Below, in pieces: positions 47,237-56,927 of a DNA stretch of 56,927 bases. The stretch comes from Acanthaster planci (taxonomy: Eukaryota; Echinodermata; Asteroidea; Valvatida; Acanthasteridae), in contig NW_019091503.1 in the NCBI RefSeq assembly GCF_001949145.1, forward strand, positions 40,363 through 97,289. The letters run 5' to 3'. Numbering within the stretch: position 1 is the first letter of the stretch; each line of letters opens with the position of its first letter. The notes below the pieces were generated by a model. That model saw only the letters and a list, made by a program, of their open reading frames with translations. It was not told the origin of the DNA and did not search any database. A program made the position numbers and the translations under genes.

Positions 47237-47279
47237 TACCACACGTGCTGGGTCAGCAAGTCAATGCAGCACGTGGGTA
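47237..47279. promoter_or_regulatory. inverted CACGTG pair around a Maf-like site
   Basis: Left arm TACCACACGTGCTG (47,237-47,250) and right arm CAGCACGTGGGTA (47,267-47,279) are near-perfect inverted copies around a 16-bp centre. The overlap TGCTGGGTCAGCA (47,246-47,258) differs at one base from the Maf/NF-E2 palindrome TGCTGAGTCAGCA. It sits about 4.9 kb upstream of the TAL1 start codon. Function is inferred only. Confidence 0.4.
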
Positions 47280-47534
47280 AAAAAAATTACCACGCTCCCA
47301 CCATGCTCCCAGTCACAAGCAAAGAGGCGGAGCCAAAATATTTCGGCGCAAGCGTCACTTGCAGTGCCCAGGCATGGCACGCGATCGCCTTGGAATTGTC
47401 ACCCAGTTTCACCCCCGTCGGAATAATGGTTGTTTCGACGTCTTATCCAGATTGACGATCTGCAGTGAGCAAGTGCAGGAGTCAGTGTGGACATGTTCAT
47501 GCGAAGTCTACATGTACTGTATGTGTGGGTGTAC

Positions 47535-47554
47535 ATGTACAGTGCACTGTACAT
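47535..47554. repeat. 20-bp perfect palindrome
   Basis: ATGTACAGTGCACTGTACAT is exactly self-complementary and sits among TACATGTAC words. It may simply be drift among such words, which are common throughout the window. Confidence 0.7.
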
Positions 47555-47599
47555 ATGCAGCACACAGCGTTCATACACTCTGCCTACCCGCATCAACCT

Positions 47600-50500
47600 T
47601 AAAATCTCCTGTTTATGATTATGCAAAAATTGACAAGCGCAGATTTATGTCGAAAGCGTGCTGTTCGTTCGTCTGTTAATCACCCTCCATCGACTGAATA
47701 TTAATTCGCCAAGTGCCCGGCAAGTCGTCATAAAAGGATGTTCATATTTTCAATTGTTTCATATCAAACTAGCCTGACCACATAGTCCACCTGTTGGCTG
47801 CATAGTCTTCCGTTCATTTCTGCACGTCTTCACTCTAATGCCAATGGGATCGCTTCGATAGGTTTATCAACAGCAGAACGGAATTGCGTCAGCACAGTGC
47901 TACATCAAGGTTTACCACGGACATACACTTCCTGACCTTTCAAATAAAGATGGAATGTCTGTCTAAAATTTAAAATAGATTTTTCTTTCACGCCGACGAA
48001 TCACTACATGAAATGTTACTTGTGTACCAGCAACAGTAAGACAATGTTTATCCCTACCGTGTTGTAAACATTCCACGGTGCTGAGAGAGGTTTGGAGACA
48101 TTTAACATTAAAAGTGCCGTCACCTGCTACTCTCAAAGCCACTAATCACTTTGCCTTTGTCGCTGGAGGATTTGCTGAGTTCAACCACTTTATCTGGTCT
48201 CATGTACCCGAAGGGTCTTCGTCGCAGAGTTCGGAGAACTGACCAATGAGGTGACTGCATCGAGTAGAATAAAGCTTAAAAACGCGGTGGTTGTGGTACC
48301 CAGCTCGTACTGACGTAGGCGTATTGCAACCGCTACACACGAGCAGAAAGGGTGGCACAATTCTATGCCCGTATCAGGAAACGTTTGCACGTAACTGATT
48401 TCAAACGAGTTTTTGAGTGCAGGAATCATTCCTACCACCCAGCAGTAAAGCACATCTTAAAGGTAAGAAAACAAATCATATACCTTATTTAATAGGTGTG
48501 TTTTACAGGTGAGTTTTGTACAGGCCCTGTGACGTGGTTTGCAAAAACCTTAGAGAGCCCCTGGGACATTGAACCAGGAATCGTGGCTTCCTGAACGATA
48601 ACCGCCTGGTTTGTACAGACATTAAATCAAATTAAGCCTCGGTATACTACTCTTGATCAGTGATTTTTGTTTTCAACTTTTTGGATTTCAACTCTCGATC
48701 AAGTTTGTCGGGTTGTCTAATCTCATAACAATTTTTCTTGTATTTTGTGGAATGAACAGTCTCTAGAAACGAAAAACCGCTGTCATTTTGAAACCTGAAA
48801 GAAGATGGGCTGTCGTCGTTGTTACTTACACCATGTTTGCCGTATTTCTATTAGTTTAGTGTGCTTGACATTTATTTAAAAGCTGATCATTATGTTCATA
48901 ACGTGATGCATTAACATTACATTAATTTGTTCATCATACAAGCCAACAAATTAATCACCAAAAAATTGCATTTGGGCATTTACGCAGATGCCTTTCTAAA
49001 ATGAGACTCCCCTATAATTTACTTTCCTTATTTATTATCCTTAACGCTAATACTGATGTCTATTCACTCCAAAGCATTTATATCACACATGAGTAAATTA
49101 AAATTAAATTGTTTGCCAGAGAGCGTAGCGATTTGGAATTATTCCTTATAAAGTAGTTATTTAATATATACTAATTGATGACACACAGTTATTGAATCTA
49201 TTTACAGAACCTGTTACTCAACGAATGTTTGGTGGTATCGTCCTATAATCTCATTTCCAAAATAGTGAAAACCACTCAAGTGGTTCCTTGCCCAAGTGTT
49301 TAAATTATACTTTCACTCTAAATCGTCTCGTTCAGTATTGTTTGCTTTTGTAAGTTTCTTTAATTAAGATACTGGAATACTTCAGAATTTGACTTTTTAA
49401 ATCCATAGTTCATAGAGACCCCAAAAAGGCTTAAGATACAATGACTTGTACACTGTACTTCACGAAAGACCAGGCCTCTGTAAAGAGTTTGCAAAATTAA
49501 GTTATCTATACTCGTCAGTCGTCTCCATCTATGCAGAGCAGTAATATTTGTTTTGCACTTATAGCTAAAATGCTTGGTTTATATATCCAAAACAGACTTA
49601 TTTTCTTTACCAAGAAGGCTTTGTTTTCACTGCTCTAGATATACCTTTGAAACAATGGTGTTAAATGCAAAGCGGAAATGTTTCTTGGTTGCACTGTAGC
49701 TGAACAAGTTTGGAAACCTGGTCATTATGCATGCACGCGCACACTCATGTTTCACCAAAAGGTTCACTAAACAGGAAACTGCGGGTCAGTTTGCTGAGCA
49801 GTTGCTTTTTGACGAACAATTTTATATCAATAAAAACTTAATACAGTCAAGAAATCATTATTTGTTTCACTCAGATCAAACCCTTGGCTTCAGAAGTTTG
49901 AACCTCAGGGAATACTGCAAACCTACTGCTTGTAGAATTTGAAAAGTTTCAGATTGAAACAAAAAAATTAAAAATGGCAGTCTAATTAACAAATAATTGC
50001 TATTGCAAATTTTGCAGACATGGTGTCAGTAGCAAGTTGATATCTAAGGGAGGGCAGTCAGGTGGTCATGAGGATATCCGCCTTAAGGCCTACAGTTAGC
50101 CATTGTGCTCGGGTCCAAAATGATAGCTGGGGCCCAGCCGGACTCTATGCCTGCTCGCGAATGACCTTACTTCATTTTAATCATTTCTAATTGCTAAACA
50201 ATGAAATAACAGTCAGCTGCGCTGAGTTTAAGTTTGGAATGATGAGGTATTTACTAGTAGTGTAACCTCTGGGCAGGGGCACATGTCAAAAGGTCACACA
50301 GGGACTCGTACCCACCACCATGAAACTTGTTAACCCTTCAAGTTGGTCTAAGCCTATGTGTTTTACATCCAAGCACTTCCTTACATTACATGCAGGGCCT
50401 TCGAAAATTCTAGTGCCGTCCGCTGGGGTCCAATATGCTTTTCAATTGCGCCTATTGTTCTGAGTCGACAATCGGAGTACAACGCACTGTACAATACAAT

Positions 50501-52018
50501 GTGAAATCTCGGTCATTTCAGGCAATAAAACAATACACAACCGTTACACTTTTACATTATGCAAAAAACTGTAAGCAAGAAAAGAATCCCAATAATTCGA
50601 CATACAGTTTAAGAATGTTCATTCAAGGAAGTAAGCCTCAATTTTTAAAAATTTAACTTTCATTTTCTTCACTTTTTTACCAGAAACAAAGAGTTTTGCG
50701 GTAGAAACGAAAGTGTAGAGAGAAGTCCCCTAAATTTCCCACCAACGAAAATCTATTCGGGGATGAAAACTGATCTTCCCGGAAAAACGTGTAGTTGGCC
50801 CCATGGCAAGAAAACATTTGCATTCAATTACTGGACTAAATGGAGATGGACCACGGGGGTCTTCAGGGGGAATTGAAGGGAATTCTGTCTGTTTATTAGT
50901 GTCATATTTAAAGGTGGGTGTTTCTAGACATGTAAAAGTCAGTTGGTCATGTCACTTTGTTATTTCAATAAACTAGATTCAAACTAATTAAATTGGAGTT
51001 TCACAAAAATTAATCAAACCACTGAAACTGATTTCAATTCGTCTGTTAGCGTAATGTTTAAGGATGGGTTTATAACTTCGAGAAAACTAAAACCTGAAAG
51101 TTACCGCATGCAGACGTAGAAAAGTCAAACTGAAAATATGCTCTCGCTTTCAAATGCAGGATCATTCTATAGTTTATTACTTTTTGGGAAATCTTCTGAC
51201 TCGCATACTTTGTCTAATAAATTACAAGTCCTTGAAGCCAGGACGAAATAGCCTGATGAAAAAACTTACAAATAATTCAACAAGGGACGAACATCTGCTT
51301 GCCAGAACCATCCCTCAGCCGTGCGTGAAACCTCAGAAGCAAACAAACTTTTCTGGAGCCAGTTTTTATTCCCCGCCAGCATTTTTGTTTCGTAAAATAG
51401 TGCAGCGATGCGCTACAATAACCGATATTTCGACTACCAAGGGAACGTGTCGGAACGTGTCTCAGTAGCAGTACCTCATGCTTGCCGCATCGCGCACGCC
51501 ATGCCCGGCACACGACATGCACGGGTGGTGAATTTGGTCCAGACCTCGGTCTCAGCATCGAGGCCTGGGGCAATCCATAAGAAACCACCTGTTGACTGGA
51601 ACGGCATGAATTAGTAAACAATTTTTCCAATCAGACAGCGTCTGGTTTAAGTGGAATTGACATCAATCGTATCTTGTTAACCAGTAATTTATGCGTAAGA
51701 AAGAGAAAAACGAAAGACAAACATAGTCTTGGTGTAAGTGCAAAGACTGAGTTAACATGACTCTGACATTTCTGAAATGGAAGATCGAAATCAAATCAAG
51801 GCTTTCAAAGTTTTTAAAAGCTTTGTACTTCAAAATAGAAATGACAACTTATAAACACTAGGCTTATGTATCTTTCAAAGAAAGTTTAGTTGAGAAGCCT
51901 TTGTCGTGACTTGATATTTGAAGCATTTGGAGTAACCATGCATGAGTGCGGCAAATTCTAAATCCCTTCGTTCATTTGTAACTTGTTTATTTTAAAATAA
52001 TTTGGTTGGAAGACAAGC
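47600..52018. other. TAL1 upstream interval
   Basis: No gene recognised. A 117-codon minus-strand frame (51,277-51,630) and a 68-codon plus frame (51,408-51,614) overlap a GC-richer patch that could be an exon or promoter of the TAL1 transcript. A tRNA-like B box (minus strand GGTACGAGTCC, near 50,305) is isolated. Confidence 0.4.
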
Positions 52019-52048
52019 CAGCTGTTCTTCACCCGAAAACACGTGTTT
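52019..52048. promoter_or_regulatory. E-box pair just upstream of TAL1
   Basis: CAGCTG at 52,019-52,024 and CACGTG at 52,040-52,045, the latter inside the 12-bp palindrome AAACACGTGTTT. Both are bHLH-type sites. Because they lie ~80-110 bp before a probable splice acceptor, they would be intronic if that acceptor is used. Confidence 0.3.
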
Positions 52049-52129
52049 GTCCATGTCGATTCAATAATCATAGCAACCTGCTGAGCTATTATCAACGCGC
52101 GACCTTATTCTGGTTTTTTTTCTCACCAG

Positions 52130-52187
52130 ACTGAGTGTTGGTACCGGTATATCTGCAGTCACGGGATCTCTGTTGTGCGCATGAGCA
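52130..52187 (+). other. probable 5' UTR part of the TAL1 coding exon
   Basis: CTGGTTTTTTTTCTCACCAG ending at 52,129 is a strong 3' splice site with a pyrimidine tract, implying an unseen non-coding exon upstream. An in-frame TGA at 52,182-52,184 blocks any N-terminal extension of the main frame. An ATG at 52,181 opens a 10-codon frame that overlaps the main start and ends near 52,213. Confidence 0.5.
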
Positions 52188-53324
52188 ATGGCTTCTGTTG
52201 CTGTTACAGCTAACGTAATGGGGATTGGTCGAGGACATGGACTTCTCCCCAGAACCTTGCTGGTTCCCCCACCTCAGGTGACAACACCTGTCAGCCCAGT
52301 GGATACAACAACGATAAGCCGTAATGGATCCACGAGCCAGTCCGTGCCATCACCTACCCCATTTACGCCTAGCCCAACACTGCAGGACAGTTTCAACTTC
52401 ACGCCGGCTACTAGTCCAGAAGATAGGAAAAATGTGGGTTTACTGCTGAGTATGGAGAACGACCAGAAGAGGGCTGTTGCACCCAAGGCTGAACTGAAAA
52501 TCAAGACACAACAACAGACAGCTGAGAACTGTTTGCAGTCCCCTGTCTCACCACATTCATTTCTGGGTAGTCCTGCGATCCCCATTTCCGACGCTCCACA
52601 CATTGAACCAGTTGCAAGAATGCAGCATTCCCCTCATGTTACCTGGACTTTCCCTACTGTTGTCAACTCATCCCCAGCCACACAAGGCCTATCTGAGCTC
52701 CAGAATAATGCCACCTTTACCATCCATCCAAGAAGCCAGAATGTATTTTGCAACGTCAGACAAGCTGGTTTCGCCCCACTCATTGAACGGGCTGGTGGTT
52801 CCAAAGTCATGCGACGTGTGTTCACCAACAGCCGTGAGCGATGGCGACAACAAAACGTCAACTCAGGATTCTCTGAGCTTCGTAAGTTGCTGCCCACTCA
52901 CCCAGTCGATAAGAAGCTCAGCAAGAATGAGATTCTACGGTTGACCATCAGATACATCCAGTTCTTAATGGATCTAAGAGATGAGCAACTAGCCCAGGAT
53001 GCAGCAGATGCTAGAGCTGAAGGTGAGATGGACACTATCGAATGTTCATCCAGCATTACCGATAGCTCCAAGAAGGACAGAGTCCCCGTCGCTTCTTCTA
53101 CCATCTCCGTCCAAAATACTGACACCAGCATTTGCCATCAGACACTGCGGCCAAGAGGTAGTCGCAGCTCATCCGAGAGTGGCATCGGAGATACCGACAG
53201 TCTCTGCGGGAGTGCAGGCAGCGGTTGTGACAGCCAAGGCAGCGTGTACTTCAGCGACGATAACGTGGGATCGGTCGACTCTTCCACTTGGTTTTCCTCC
53301 CCCGAAAGTAATCCGAGTATGTAA
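52188..53324 (+). CDS. TAL1: TAL1/SCL-family bHLH transcription factor
   Basis: One open frame of 378 residues (human TAL1 is about 331). Residues ~209-263 are the bHLH: basic region [14 protein letters not shown] with the DNA-contacting Glu217 and Arg218, helix 1 [13 protein letters not shown], loop [10 protein letters not shown], helix 2 [18 protein letters not shown]. The basic region is nearly identical to human TAL1 and LYL1, and the loop has V240 where they have P. The N-terminal ~200 residues are Ser/Thr/Pro-rich with several S/T-P sites. The C-terminus is Ser/Gly-rich and acidic ([21 protein letters not shown]). Family members bind E-boxes as heterodimers with E proteins and act in blood, vascular or neural fate. 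The start is set by the in-frame TGA six bases upstream. LYL1 or TAL2 orthology is the alternative, since invertebrates usually have one family member. Confidence 0.93.
   Translation: MASVAVTANVMGIGRGHGLLPRTLLVPPPQVTTPVSPVDTTTISRNGSTSQSVPSPTPFTPSPTLQDSFNFTPATSPEDRKNVGLLLSMENDQKRAVAPKAELKIKTQQQTAENCLQSPVSPHSFLGSPAIPISDAPHIEPVARMQHSPHVTWTFPTVVNSSPATQGLSELQNNATFTIHPRSQNVFCNVRQAGFAPLIERAGGSKVMRRVFTNSRERWRQQNVNSGFSELRKLLPTHPVDKKLSKNEILRLTIRYIQFLMDLRDEQLAQDAADARAEGEMDTIECSSSITDSSKKDRVPVASSTISVQNTDTSICHQTLRPRGSRSSSESGIGDTDSLCGSAGSGCDSQGSVYFSDDNVGSVDSSTWFSSPESNPSM
52812..52976 (+). other. bHLH domain of the TAL1-like protein
   Basis: Covers residues 209-263. The signature [12 protein letters not shown] followed by [10 protein letters not shown] and [12 protein letters not shown] is diagnostic for the TAL/SCL/LYL group rather than MyoD, Twist or NHLH groups. 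Confidence 0.93.
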
Positions 53325-54267
53325 GAATCCCATTCAGCAGTAAATTTTAAAGTTTAATCTTATCTTTAACACTTGCATGGGTTCTTGCAGATCAGATGTT
53401 CCATTAAACAAGATTGGTGCTTGTGACATACGCATATATCTTGGTAATTACATTATTGTTTGCAACAAGTTTGTAAAGTGTATCATGTACATGTATTATA
53501 CTTTCCTGTCAAGCCACAAACGACCATAAACGTATATATTACAAAGAACTGATTGAAAGGCATCAATTATCCAACAGCTTTTATTTTTGGCTTTAAATAC
53601 TAAAAATGCGAGATGTGTCATTCGCATAATTTGCATAGCATCTAAGAACATTGTTGAACGACTAATGCGTTCCCAAGTAGAGTTAATGTGTTGTTGGCAT
53701 AGATCACCAGAAGCAGACCTGACGTGTGGGACCTTGTTACTGTGTACCTCAATCTAATCAATTAGCTTGTTTTTAATGGAAAACCCATTTTGTCTGGCCC
53801 GACTATTTATAGATGGAAAACATTCAATCAAATTTCCCAGGTGTGATGGTAAATTAACTTCCATGTCAACGCTACAGTGTATAAGACCAACAGGTTGACA
53901 TTTCAATCTGAAACTGAAATAGAATATGTTGGCGCAAAACATTCCAGTCGGGTGATAGATAGTGTTGGGCAAAATAGGTCACACTAAAATAACGATAGTG
54001 GCTGACATGGCACGTACATGTATTTCATTGCTGTTAAGTGCCGGACCTTCTGTGTTTGAGCACAATCGTGGCCTTATCAAGCAATAATGTTTTACCATGT
54101 TCATGTTAGTTTGCAAGATGAATAAATCAAGTCGTATCTGCAGCGGACACAATGCATGTAGGGATTCCTTTAAAAAATACTGTTGTTTCTGTGCAAGTTT
54201 ACCGTCCATTTATGTAAAATATTGACTTAAGTGAAGTGATGGTTGAATAAAGATTGCTGAAAATAAA
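53325..54267 (+). terminator. TAL1 3' UTR and polyadenylation signals
   Basis: After the TAA the sequence is AT-rich and non-coding. AATAAA hexamers lie at 54,121-54,126, 54,246-54,251 and 54,262-54,267, giving 3' UTRs of about 0.8-0.95 kb. The closely spaced last two are the best end candidate. Confidence 0.5.
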
Positions 54268-56927
54268 CTTTCGGAGCGGTGCAATCCAACAAAATATTGG
54301 CCGAAACAGCAAGTTTGCGTGATTTGGGTTTGGTATACAACAAATTTCTCGGCAGCAAGATTTAGTTCTGTCGAAAACCAATGGTAGGAATATCAACAAA
54401 ATTGTAGTATCTTAACACACTGCTTAAAATTCGCCACGATTTCATTGTTTACATTTTATTTCGGATCTTTCTCAACGTGGCATAAAAATCAGTCGCATTC
54501 CTCCCTTTTTTCCAAATGCCTTCGCTCCAACCTTTCAAATTATCTTACTATTCCTGCCATATGGACATTTAATTTTGGATGTACCTCTGGGAATTTATGT
54601 ACTATTCCACTGACTTGTTGACCGCATGTGGGAATCCATTCCCAGTGGTGTAAGTTTATAGCTAAACTGTTGTCACAGATTGACCAAAGCGAGCGACCAC
54701 ATTGGTCTGGAAACTTACCCATATCAGTATAAACTGTCAGATTTATCAAGCAATCTAGTGTTGCATGACTGCAATGGTCAAATCAGCCTGAATTTATCCT
54801 ACCACCTGTGCGCTGCATACATCGTCTTGAAATAGTTGTCAGAATGGAGCGGCCACGCTTACCAAAACTGATAAATCTTTTGAAAAACCAAGCTTTCACG
54901 GATGGTGAGCGAATAAGACCCGGTACACACCTAACTTGCTGTGAAGCTGTGAACACCCTCCCTTGTCTTGAAAAGGCACTTGCATGATACATTTAAGAAC
55001 CCCAACATCGTTTATATTCGGCCATACAGTCACCCAGTTATGCATTCCTAGCGAAAAGAAGAAAGCGTGTACTGACATCTTCCTTAGTTGAGAGATTATT
55101 TTACATGCATACTTCTGATATCTGGTGATTAATTCAATTTATAAAAAATCTGTGTTTTTGTGTGTGGCCTTCTGCCACTGCTGCGAAGTGATACTTATTT
55201 TCTTCATCATGCTACCATATTTATTTTCCGATTGCTGTTGAAAATAGTACCGCCAGTCACTATAAGTTCTCACTTTCAAGATCATTTTTGCACTTCAAGA
55301 TCTTCATTCATCAAGAGAAAACACAATTTGAAACGTACGTGACAAATTGACATCTGAATTTTAATTCGTCGTGTGGAATTGTTTCATTTGGACATTTTAA
55401 TATCAAGAAACCGTCCAGAAGTGTTCCTTTGTTGATGATTCATGCAAAGACTAAAATGTGATGGAAAAAGTTTTGAGATGGGGGTTATTTCCTCTCATTT
55501 AGTCAATATTAATTTGTAAATGCATTCAGATTTATGCTTGGAAAAGCACCATATGCAAATAATACGTGGGGTTGTATCTATCACTGTACACAACCTTGCT
55601 GTTGATTCTCTTTTCACTCAACTTTGTTTTCTTGAAAGAAAAAACTCTTGTCCGTCCAGTGATTGTAAGCGTGAGGCTTTGAATGAATCCAAACCCCGTG
55701 TGTGTATGGAACGCAATACCGTCCACTGATAGTCCGTTTGTACCAGGCGTCATAAATTTATTCACAATTTCTGATTTGGCCTGGGGGATTTGTAACATCG
55801 CGAATTTAGCATGTTGACATCGCTTTAATTCTGTGGAAGGTTTTGTTGAATTTTAAAAGAAACATTTAGATGCATTCTCTTCGAGGATGATTAAGTGGCC
55901 GTATTTTGCGATATATTTTAAGTTTCCACACACAGTTTTTATAGGGTAGCCGAGAGTGATAACAAGACATGTATACAAGAATTTTCTTAGACGGAGGAAG
56001 TCCCATCGCAAGAAAGTAACGATTCGGAAAAGGGTTTTCTTTATTTTTGTATGATCAATACAGTCCAATAGAGCTTTACGAAGCATTCTTATGTATACTT
56101 TTGACAACTCGAACATTACTTTTACACTTGATAACAGTCGTTAGGTTTAAAATAAACCTGCTTCAAACCAGTCTTCTAAAATGAAGGACCATTGTTGTCT
56201 TTCCGTGACAACCTTCATTTTTATGAACTGAACACAAAATAAACGCATTTTAGGCTTGTTACATTACTCCACACGTTGGAGACTGTTTTGTATTGCAAAT
56301 CGTAGGAAATCGAATGCGGATGTGTGAAGCGTGTCCGGTTCTAGATTTTTTTCTGTGTTGCATCATGATGCAAGCAGATGTTTATGCTGGGCTGTGCTAT
56401 ATGTTAATTTCACTAGTCAGTAAGTCTGTAATTTAGAGAGAAAAGGTACTTTATTTTTTTCTGATTTCCTTTCTGTTTTGGGCTGGACCCATTTTATTAG
56501 AACGAATTTATTAGAATTTAGAATTATAGATACAAAGTAGGCATAAGTTCGCTGTTTTGAATTTATACTTCTGTAATTTGAATTGTACAATGCCATACAT
56601 AAGCTGTTTTATCGTATAGAACATAGTTATATAAGAGAATACCCATGGTCATTATTTTCTCCACATATAGCTTAGACATTGGTTTGGCTTTCCTGCAGAT
56701 AGCATGTGGCAAAGGGCGTAGATGAAGTCCTCCAGCGGGATTATCCTGGCATACAACTTGCAAAAACAAAATCAACCGCAGAACATTCAAAAGGGTGGGT
56801 TCAGCCTAAAATATTTTTACCACTGCAGGGCGCTGTTCACTTTGCTTGTTACCATGGAAAAAGAGCAACTTTTTAGACCCTTTGCCCGGTTACTCGACAT
56901 AAAAAAAATTACGTATGAGTGTTGTTC
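54268..56927. other. downstream of TAL1, nothing recognised
   Basis: Only short frames of up to about 88 codons on both strands. No repeat, RNA gene or coding exon is recognised up to the window edge. Confidence 0.5.

Noticed and set aside
47535-47554. 20-bp palindrome as an operator-like site
   Set aside because: TACATGTAC and GTGCAC words are frequent throughout this genome segment, so a perfect palindrome is recorded as a repeat but not claimed as regulatory.
50283-50330. tRNA-like B box GGTACGAGTCC on the minus strand
   Set aside because: There is no A box at a plausible distance and no clover-leaf pairing seen, so it is likely chance.
52274-53343. Other-frame ORFs overlapping the TAL1 coding exon on both strands
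   Set aside because: These are shadows of the real frame, which carries an unmistakable bHLH.
1-56927. CRISPR arrays, bacterial operons, rRNA genes
   Set aside because: No regular spacer-repeat arrays, Shine-Dalgarno-led gene strings or rRNA sequence were seen. The intron-exon structure shows the DNA is eukaryotic.

Overview
The window is nuclear DNA from an animal. It holds split genes with GT-AG introns, long non-coding stretches, many decayed transposons and simple repeats. The repeat types (an L2/CR1-like LINE with a 2A-like motif and a PHD finger, hAT-like and Tc1/mariner-like MITEs, an AT-rich dispersed tail of the 'tttatatagcg' kind) and the frequent word TACATGTA fit a marine invertebrate. 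An echinoderm, hemichordate or amphioxus is my best guess, but the species is not proven.

Layout. (1) Positions 1-16,917 hold a complete plus-strand CWC27 gene, a spliceosome-associated cyclophilin. I resolved it into 11 coding exons that join in frame into 486 codons plus a stop. Its introns carry a large fold-back repeat (intron 1), two copies of one palindromic MITE family (introns 3 and 8), a ~100-bp minisatellite and a dispersed-repeat tail (intron 4), and a 6.3-kb intron 9 with a hAT-like remnant and unexplained open frames. (2) About 16.9-52.1 kb is a gene-poor interval of ~35 kb. It holds a Tc1/mariner-like MITE, a heptamer-rich array, two wrecked LINEs on the minus strand around an 803-bp hAT-like element, a truncated LINE 3' end, and a few weak orphan-exon candidates. 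(3) Positions 52,188-53,324 encode a TAL1/SCL-family bHLH transcription factor in one uninterrupted coding exon. It is preceded by a probable 3' splice site and followed by a 3' UTR of roughly 0.8-0.9 kb. (4) Positions 54.3-56.9 kb hold nothing I recognise.

The two cellular genes share no obvious pathway: CWC27 is a general splicing factor and TAL1 is a tissue-specific regulator. The long interval upstream of TAL1 is where its regulatory DNA would be expected. The most structured candidate is a pair of inverted CACGTG boxes around a Maf-like site near 47.25 kb.

I found no clearly new molecular system. The items most worth a second look are the 2A-like motif fused to a PHD finger in the LINE, the hAT-like element built from TACTCG words, the CWC27 active-site change, the intronless TAL1 coding region and an esterase-like orphan exon near 43.9 kb.
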